Part shown: positions 59,020-64,000 of the stretch, piece after piece
Layout: every line of letters begins with the position of its first letter
Position numbering within the stretch: position 1 is the first letter of the stretch
NCBI RefSeq assembly: GCF_000310245.1
Contig: NC_020505.1
Coordinates: 620,001 to 684,000, forward strand
Reading direction: 5' to 3'
Length of the DNA: 64,000 nucleotides
Source: Candidatus Sulfuricurvum sp. RIFRC-1
GTDB taxonomy: Bacteria > Campylobacterota > Campylobacteria > Campylobacterales > Sulfurimonadaceae
Made by a program: the position numbers and the translations under genes
The notes under the pieces: model-generated
Seen by the model: only the letters and a program-made list of their open reading frames with translations
Databases searched by the model: none
Told to the model about the DNA's origin: nothing

Positions 59020-59781
59020 CTATCTTACTTGCGTTATGACATGAAAATAGGCGGGATTTTTGCCGTAGAAATAGGGTTCGATAACAGCGCTTTGATAGCC
59101 GCTGGCTTTAGTAATGGAGAGCACTTTCCCTACTTTTAAACCGGACATAAAGATACGGTCCAATCCAGAGGTGAGTACTTCGTCTCCGACAGATATCGGA
59201 ATCCATGTAGGGATAAATTCTACGATCAAATGCCGTCCGTTGTTTCCGCGTACAATTCCGGGTGCCATGGAAGTTCCGACATTCACGGCATATGAACTTT
59301 TTACATCGCCGTTTAGCAGTGCTATGGGGCGCTTGTTATTCGCAACAACGATTCCTGCCGTATAACCGCGATACAGAAGGCCATAAACACGTTTGGGATC
59401 AAATTTATCCATTTCTATCCATACGCGGTGGGGATCGCCGAAACGGACATAGGAGAGGGTACGGACTAGTGCGGTTTGAGGTGTCGTTTTGAAATTGCTG
59501 TTATGCTCTTGAAGCAATTTTTGGTATTCATCGGCGATTTGATGAAGATTGAGTAACTCTTGCTCGTAAAAGCGATTTTTTTGGCGTAAATCAATGATGG
59601 TTGATTGTTGGTTGAAATGTTCATCAATGGCATGTTGAATCGATTCTGCCGCGTTATGATAAGTGGTTTTGAGTGCAAGATTAAGATGGATAATAGGAGA
59701 TTGGAGTAAATTGGTAAAATAGAGTGCTCCACCCACCAAAATGGCGAGCAGTGCCGCAGCACTTAAGGTTTGTTTATTCAT
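59020..59781 (-). CDS. mreC: Rod shape-determining protein MreC
   Basis: MreC spans the inner membrane and holds the elongasome together in the periplasm. The 253-residue protein has one N-terminal helix (LSAAALLAILVGGALYFTNL), a coiled coil (about residues 58-95), and a beta-domain with VANNKRPIALLNGDVKSSYA and EVLTSGLDRIFMSGLKVGKV. I start at MNKQTL, overlapping the mreB stop by eight bases; a longer reading would lie inside mreB. It is shorter than E. coli MreC (367). Confidence 0.9.
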   Translation of the reverse strand: MNKQTLSAAALLAILVGGALYFTNLLQSPIIHLNLALKTTYHNAAESIQHAIDEHFNQQSTIIDLRQKNRFYEQELLNLHQIADEYQKLLQEHNSNFKTTPQTALVRTLSYVRFGDPHRVWIEMDKFDPKRVYGLLYRGYTAGIVVANNKRPIALLNGDVKSSYAVNVGTSMAPGIVRGNNGRHLIVEFIPTWIPISVGDEVLTSGLDRIFMSGLKVGKVLSITKASGYQSAVIEPYFYGKNPAYFHVITQVR

Positions 59782-60811
59782 TATCGAAAAGTTCGTGGAG
59801 TTGATCGATCTCTTCGAGTGCACGGCCGGTTCCGCGAGCAACACACAAGAGTGGCTCATCGGCTACGTAAACCGGAATTTTGATGATTTCAGAAATATAT
59901 TTATCAAGCTGACGGATCAGTGCTCCGCCTCCGGTGAGGATAACACCGTTGTTGACGATATCGCCTGCCAAATCAGGAGGCATATTTTCTAAGACATCAC
60001 GAATCGCTTCGAGAATCTCTTTGAGCGGATCACGCATCGCTTCACGGGCATCTTCGCTGGAGAGTTCAATCGATGTCAATAACCCTTCAACTTGGTCACG
60101 TCCGTTGATAATCATTTTAAGCTCTTGCGCGAGCGGCATTGCAGTACCGATATTGATTTTGATATCTTCGGCAATACGCTCACCGATAAGAAGATTGTAC
60201 TTGCGTTTGACGTAATCCATGATAGCACGGTCGATTTTATCTCCCGCAACACGGATAGAACGGCAAAGAACGAGACCGCCGAGTGAGATAACACCGATTT
60301 CGGTAGTCCCTCCACCGATATCGACGACAATATTCCCTTTCGGTTCACGGATATCGATCCCCGCACCGATTGCCGCTGCCATAGGCTCATCGATCAAATA
60401 AACTTCACGAGCTCCGGCACTCATAGCCGATTCACGTACCGCTTTTCGCTCTACTTGGGTCAAGCCGTAAGGGATACAGATGATGATACGCGGGCTGATG
60501 AGACTGCTGCGTCCGTGAGCTTTTTCGATAAATTTACGGATCATTTTTTCCGTCATATCAAAATCAGCGATGACACCGTCTCTCATAGGGCGGATTGCTT
60601 TGATATTGCCCGGAGTTTTACCGACCATCTCTTTGGCTTCACGACCTACGGCAAGGACCCGTTGTTGACCGTATTTTTCCATTTTTACGGCAACAACAGA
60701 GGGCTCATTGATGATGATCCCTTTTCCTTTGGCAATTACGATGGTATTTGCCGTTCCTAAATCGATAGAGAGATCGTTTGAGAACATTCCGATTAGTTTA
60801 TTAAATAGCAT
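59774..60811 (-). CDS. mreB: Rod shape-determining actin homologue MreB
   Basis: MreB filaments guide lateral cell-wall growth. The 345-residue protein has the actin phosphate loops LSIDLGTANTIVIAKGKGII and GNIVVDIGGGTTEIGVISLG, and GVILTGGGALIRQLDKYI near the end. It is followed by mreC and preceded by clpX nine bases away. Confidence 0.98.
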   Translation of the reverse strand: MLFNKLIGMFSNDLSIDLGTANTIVIAKGKGIIINEPSVVAVKMEKYGQQRVLAVGREAKEMVGKTPGNIKAIRPMRDGVIADFDMTEKMIRKFIEKAHGRSSLISPRIIICIPYGLTQVERKAVRESAMSAGAREVYLIDEPMAAAIGAGIDIREPKGNIVVDIGGGTTEIGVISLGGLVLCRSIRVAGDKIDRAIMDYVKRKYNLLIGERIAEDIKINIGTAMPLAQELKMIINGRDQVEGLLTSIELSSEDAREAMRDPLKEILEAIRDVLENMPPDLAGDIVNNGVILTGGGALIRQLDKYISEIIKIPVYVADEPLLCVARGTGRALEEIDQLHELFDNE

Positions 60812-60819
60812 TGACTCTC

Positions 60820-62052
60820 CTATGCGCTTTTTTGAGTTGATTTTTTAATGTATACCGGAGATACATTCTCTTCGACGACTTCTTTGGTAATTAATACTTC
60901 ATAACCATTGTATTCCGGGAGTTCATACATTGTATCTCCCATTGTCTCTTCCATGATGGCACGAAGTCCGCGTGCACCTGTTTTGCGTGCCAATGCTTTG
61001 GCCGCGATCGCATTGAGCGCCTCATTGTCAAAGGTGAGCTCGACATCGTCGATGGCAAACAGTTTGGTGTATTGTTTTACCAGAGAGTTTTTCGGTTCGG
61101 TGAGGATACGAACCATCTCTTCTTCGGTAATTTTGTTAAGTGATGCGATGATCGGCAGACGACCGATCAACTCAGGGATAAGGCCGTAACTGACCAAATC
61201 ATCGGGCTCTACGTTTTCAAAGCTGTCATCGATATCGGTAGTGCTCCGTTTGTCATGTCCGAAGCCCATGACATTTTTCCCTTTTTTACGTTCTAGAATC
61301 TGTCCGAGGCCATCAAACGCTCCGCCGCAGATAAAGAGGATACCGGATGTATCAATTTGGATAAAGTCTTGATTCGGGTGTTTGCGCCCACCCTTAGGTG
61401 GGATGTTGACCACGGCACCTTCGATGATTTTAAGGAGTGCTTGTTGTACCCCTTCACCCGATACGTCACGGGTGATGGAACGGTTCTCAGACATACGGGA
61501 AATTTTATCGATTTCGTCGATAAAAACAATCCCCTGCTGTGCTCGTTCAACATCGCCATCCGCCGCTTGGAGGAGTTTGGTAAGGATGTTTTCAACATCT
61601 TCACCGACGTATCCCGCTTCGGTGAGGCTGGTTGCATCCGCGATAGCGATAGGGACATTAAGGACACGGGCGATGGTTTGCGCCATCAGTGTTTTACCGC
61701 TTCCCGTCGGTCCGATGAGAAGGACATTGGATTTGGCAATTTCCGTTTCATCTTCAATCTGCGTATGTTTAAAAATACGTTTGTAGTGGTTGTAAACGGC
61801 CACCGATAAGAGTTTTCGTGCCCTCTGTTGACCGATAATATATTGTCCCAAAAAGGTATTGAGTTCTTTAGGGGTTAAAAGCTCAGTTGCTTTGTGCTCA
61901 TGCGCGGTTGCACTTTCACCTTCGGAGTCTCCGAACATGATTTTATACGCGGAAAAGACACAGTTCTTACAAATATAGACATTATTTCCGGCGATGAGCG
62001 GGTTGTGATCGCTCTCTTGAGCGTCACAGAAACTGCAATGGCGGTGAATCAT
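60820..62052 (-). CDS. clpX: ATP-dependent Clp protease ATP-binding subunit ClpX
   Basis: ClpX unfolds tagged proteins and feeds them to ClpP. The 410-residue protein has a zinc-binding domain (C6, C9, C28, C31), Walker [11 protein letters not shown], the pore loop [10 protein letters not shown], Walker [12 protein letters not shown], and the sensor [11 protein letters not shown]. It overlaps lpxA by four bases (ATGA). clpP is not in the window. Confidence 0.98.
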   Translation of the reverse strand: MIHRHCSFCDAQESDHNPLIAGNNVYICKNCVFSAYKIMFGDSEGESATAHEHKATELLTPKELNTFLGQYIIGQQRARKLLSVAVYNHYKRIFKHTQIEDETEIAKSNVLLIGPTGSGKTLMAQTIARVLNVPIAIADATSLTEAGYVGEDVENILTKLLQAADGDVERAQQGIVFIDEIDKISRMSENRSITRDVSGEGVQQALLKIIEGAVVNIPPKGGRKHPNQDFIQIDTSGILFICGGAFDGLGQILERKKGKNVMGFGHDKRSTTDIDDSFENVEPDDLVSYGLIPELIGRLPIIASLNKITEEEMVRILTEPKNSLVKQYTKLFAIDDVELTFDNEALNAIAAKALARKTGARGLRAIMEETMGDTMYELPEYNGYEVLITKEVVEENVSPVYIKKSTQKSA

Positions 62053-62834
62053 GATTGATTCCTTTCATAGGGGATACCACGTTTGGTGTTAACGATAAAA
62101 TTACACAAATTTTTAACAAATTCGCTTGTTGCGCTCTCAAGCAAAGCGATCGCTTGCTCTTGGAGAGGTTTTCCTGACTCAAACAGTTCGCGGTAAGCGA
62201 TGCGAAGAGCGTCGATATCAGTGCGTTCGACATGACGGCGTAATCCGTTGAGATTCAATCCGCGCAACACTGCACGATTTCCCTCAGCCAAACAATAGGG
62301 AGGAACATCTTGAGAAAGGGCAGATGCTCCCGCGATCATGGCATAATCGCCGATTTTAACAAACTGATGAATAGGTGTCATCCCGCCGATAACGGCGTAG
62401 TTCCCCATCTCAACATGTCCTGCCAATGTCGCGGCATTGGCAAGGATACAATAATCCCCGATGATAACGTCGTGACCCAAATGGACGTATCCCATAAAAA
62501 GATTATGGTTCCCGACAACGGTTTTACCTCCGCCCCCCGCAGTACCCGGATTAAAGAGGGTAAATTCGCGGATTTTGTTGTGATCACCAATAATGAGTTC
62601 AACCTCTTCACCGGCGTATTTTAAATCCTGCGGAACGGAACCGAGTACGGCGTGTGAAAAAATCTCGTTGTATTCGCCGATGGTTGTGTTTCCGTAAATA
62701 CACGTCCCCTGAGCGATTTTTGTCCCTTTGCCGATTTTACTCTTGCCGGAGATAAAACAAAATGCCCCTATTTCGACATCTTCGCCTATGAGGGCACCCT
62801 CTTCGATAATGGCGTGTGGTGAAATCAAACTCAT
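62049..62834 (-). CDS. lpxA: UDP-N-acetylglucosamine O-acyltransferase
   Basis: LpxA adds a hydroxyacyl chain from ACP to UDP-GlcNAc, the first step of lipid A. The 261-residue protein has left-handed beta-helix hexapeptides ([20 protein letters not shown]), the catalytic histidine block [19 protein letters not shown], and a helical C-terminus. It is five bases after fabZ, which supplies the same acyl-ACP pool. Confidence 0.97.
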   Translation of the reverse strand: MSLISPHAIIEEGALIGEDVEIGAFCFISGKSKIGKGTKIAQGTCIYGNTTIGEYNEIFSHAVLGSVPQDLKYAGEEVELIIGDHNKIREFTLFNPGTAGGGGKTVVGNHNLFMGYVHLGHDVIIGDYCILANAATLAGHVEMGNYAVIGGMTPIHQFVKIGDYAMIAGASALSQDVPPYCLAEGNRAVLRGLNLNGLRRHVERTDIDALRIAYRELFESGKPLQEQAIALLESATSEFVKNLCNFIVNTKRGIPYERNQS

Positions 62835-62839
62835 ACGAC

Positions 62840-63283
62840 CTACTTGTCTACGATCATAGCTTTGAGTTCAGCTTCACTGACAAGTGCATCGTCAACGTAA
62901 GCTTTCCCCTCTAGCACCCAAATCGATCCTTTGTGTTTTACGACGGTCATTCGGTATTCCAAGCGATCTCCCGGACGGACTGGGGCACGAAATTTCGCAC
63001 CGTCGATACTCATAAAGTAAACTACTTTACGGGCTGCTTCTTCTTCGGTCATGTCCATACTTTGGAAAGCGAGGATTCCGCCGGCTTGCGCCATTCCCTC
63101 TAAAATCATAACACCAGGATAAATTGGATGACCCGGAAAATGGCCTTCAAAAATCTGTTCACCGATAGTGACGTTTTTGTAACCGATTAATGACTCATTG
63201 GGAGTAATAGCAGTAACGCGATCAACAAGGAGAAAAGGAAAACGGTGGGGTAAAATTTTTTGAATTTGAACGACATCTATCAT
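62840..63283 (-). CDS. fabZ: 3-hydroxyacyl-ACP dehydratase FabZ
   Basis: FabZ dehydrates 3-hydroxyacyl-ACP in fatty acid synthesis. The 147-residue protein has [14 protein letters not shown] and the hot-dog active site [20 protein letters not shown] with catalytic His and Glu. I start at MIDVVQIQ, which has AAGGTG nine bases upstream; a longer reading to 63358 adds an unrelated leader. Confidence 0.96.
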   Translation of the reverse strand: MIDVVQIQKILPHRFPFLLVDRVTAITPNESLIGYKNVTIGEQIFEGHFPGHPIYPGVMILEGMAQAGGILAFQSMDMTEEEAARKVVYFMSIDGAKFRAPVRPGDRLEYRMTVVKHKGSIWVLEGKAYVDDALVSEAELKAMIVDK

Positions 63284-63364
63284 ATTTGTAAACACCTTGG
63301 GTAAAAAATCGCCCAATTTTACCGCAAAAACTGTTAATAAATGATAATGAGGTTCCAACTTACT

Positions 63365-64000
63365 TTAAGAACAGCTTTTAAATGCCCGTTTTACCAATAA
63401 ATCAGCAATTTCAAAGCTGGCATCAACAAATTCAAGTTCGCTCAAATCTCTCAAATTTTTACGTTCTTCAACACTGTCGATTTTAATAATAACATGGGCC
63501 TTTTTATCATAATGCAGAACCGCTTCACTGATGAGTCGCCGGTTTTGCTCACCGCTCATCGTGATGATGATCGCCTGAGCTTCTTTGACCATCAACGATT
63601 CCAAAACGGGGAGTTTGTTCAAGTGACCGAAATAGGCCATATAACCCAGTTTTCTGGCGTGCAAAACGTGTTTTAGGTTGTCGGAAATGATGATGAAGTT
63701 CGCCCCTTTAGATTGTAACGAAGCAGCGACAATTTTACCCAATGTCGCAAAACCTGCGACGATAATGTGATCTTGGCGTTCGATAGGGGTAATGACATCC
63801 GACTCATAAAACTCTTTTTCAAAATAGGAGGAGAGTTTGTAAATATTCCCGATGATAAAGGGGGTGAGGATCATTGAAATGACGCTGACCAAGATTAAAA
63901 AGCTTGCCATCTCTTCACTAATCAGTTTTTGTGCCCCCGCCAAAGCAAAAATAGCAAAAGAGAACTCTCCGATTTGGGCGAGCGAAAGGGCGGTTTTGGC
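63365..64000 (-). CDS. Monovalent cation:proton antiporter with RCK domain, C-terminal part
   Basis: The gene runs off the window at 64000. The readable 211 residues contain the last membrane helices (AQIGEFSFAIFALAGAQKLI, ASFLILVSVISMILTPFIIG) and a Rossmann-type RCK/TrkA-N domain (DHIIVAGFATLGKIVAASLQ, then FIIISDN). The QIGEF motif is typical of CPA2/KefB transporters. The domain regulates K+/H+ exchange. It is followed by fabZ with an 80-base gap. Confidence 0.88.
   Translation of the reverse strand, partial: AKTALSLAQIGEFSFAIFALAGAQKLISEEMASFLILVSVISMILTPFIIGNIYKLSSYFEKEFYESDVITPIERQDHIIVAGFATLGKIVAASLQSKGANFIIISDNLKHVLHARKLGYMAYFGHLNKLPVLESLMVKEAQAIIITMSGEQNRRLISEAVLHYDKKAHVIIKIDSVEERKNLRDLSELEFVDASFEIADLLVKRAFKSCS

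Overview
The window looks like chromosome of a chemolithotrophic Campylobacterota (Epsilonproteobacteria) bacterium, most like Sulfuricurvum or Sulfurimonas. The reasons are a two-subunit ATP citrate lyase (key enzyme of the reductive TCA cycle), an aminofutalosine-pathway menaquinone gene, a UPF0323 lipoprotein, an IspDF-type gene, flagellar genes behind sigma-54 and sigma-28 promoters, and a 16S-tRNA-Ile-tRNA-Ala-23S-5S operon. No genus can be fixed without a database comparison.

Layout. 1-3.5 kb: partial ispD(F), thiC and mrp. 3.6-7.4 kb: two convergent membrane GGDEF proteins, each with a periplasmic CXXCH haem motif, separated by a rearranged palindromic repeat. 7.5-12.9 kb: glmS, glnD and a soluble diguanylate cyclase. 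12.9-15.1 kb: an accessory patch with a RelE-type toxin-antitoxin pair, a decayed HlyD fragment, two unknown ORFs and a truncated gene. 15.1-21.2 kb: mqnE, a TrpG/PabA amidotransferase, a GT39-like membrane protein and aclBA. 21.3-27.6 kb: a pseudopilin gene, then the rRNA operon with its promoter and the long complementary arms that flank 16S and 23S. 27.7-31.3 kb: an acetyltransferase, an HtrA protease, a DUF420 protein and rpsF-ssb-rpsR. 31.4-33.6 kb: a DUF4258/YgiT pair and a TPR membrane protein bracketed by inverted copies of a palindromic repeat. 33.6-41.3 kb: holA, rnr, greA, purL, a sigma-54 promoter in front of a tiny ORF, and murA. 41.4-43.5 kb: small ORFs, a DEDDh exonuclease and rsmD. 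43.5-48.2 kb: flgI-flgJ, flgM-flgN-flgK and a peptide-transporter permease. 48.2-53.5 kb: a translationally coupled operon of a LuxI/FeeM-like acyltransferase, a TonB-dependent receptor and a YfiR-like periplasmic protein, divergent from a membrane GGDEF-EAL protein. 53.5-64 kb: a minus-strand block of kefB-like, fabZ, lpxA, clpX, mreB, mreC, carB, a Sua5-like gene, a UPF0323 lipoprotein and a glutathionylspermidine synthase-like gene.

Themes. Cyclic-di-GMP signalling is dense: four GGDEF proteins, one of them GGDEF-EAL and one with a broken active site. The best candidate for an undescribed system is the 48.2-53.5 kb signal-synthase/receptor/YfiR-like operon beside its c-di-GMP enzyme. The haem-sensor GGDEF pair and the sigma-54-driven transcript at 39.9 kb come next. 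A palindromic repeat family (TTCCCG...CGGGAA core) recurs at gene ends and has supplied the C-terminus of one protein.
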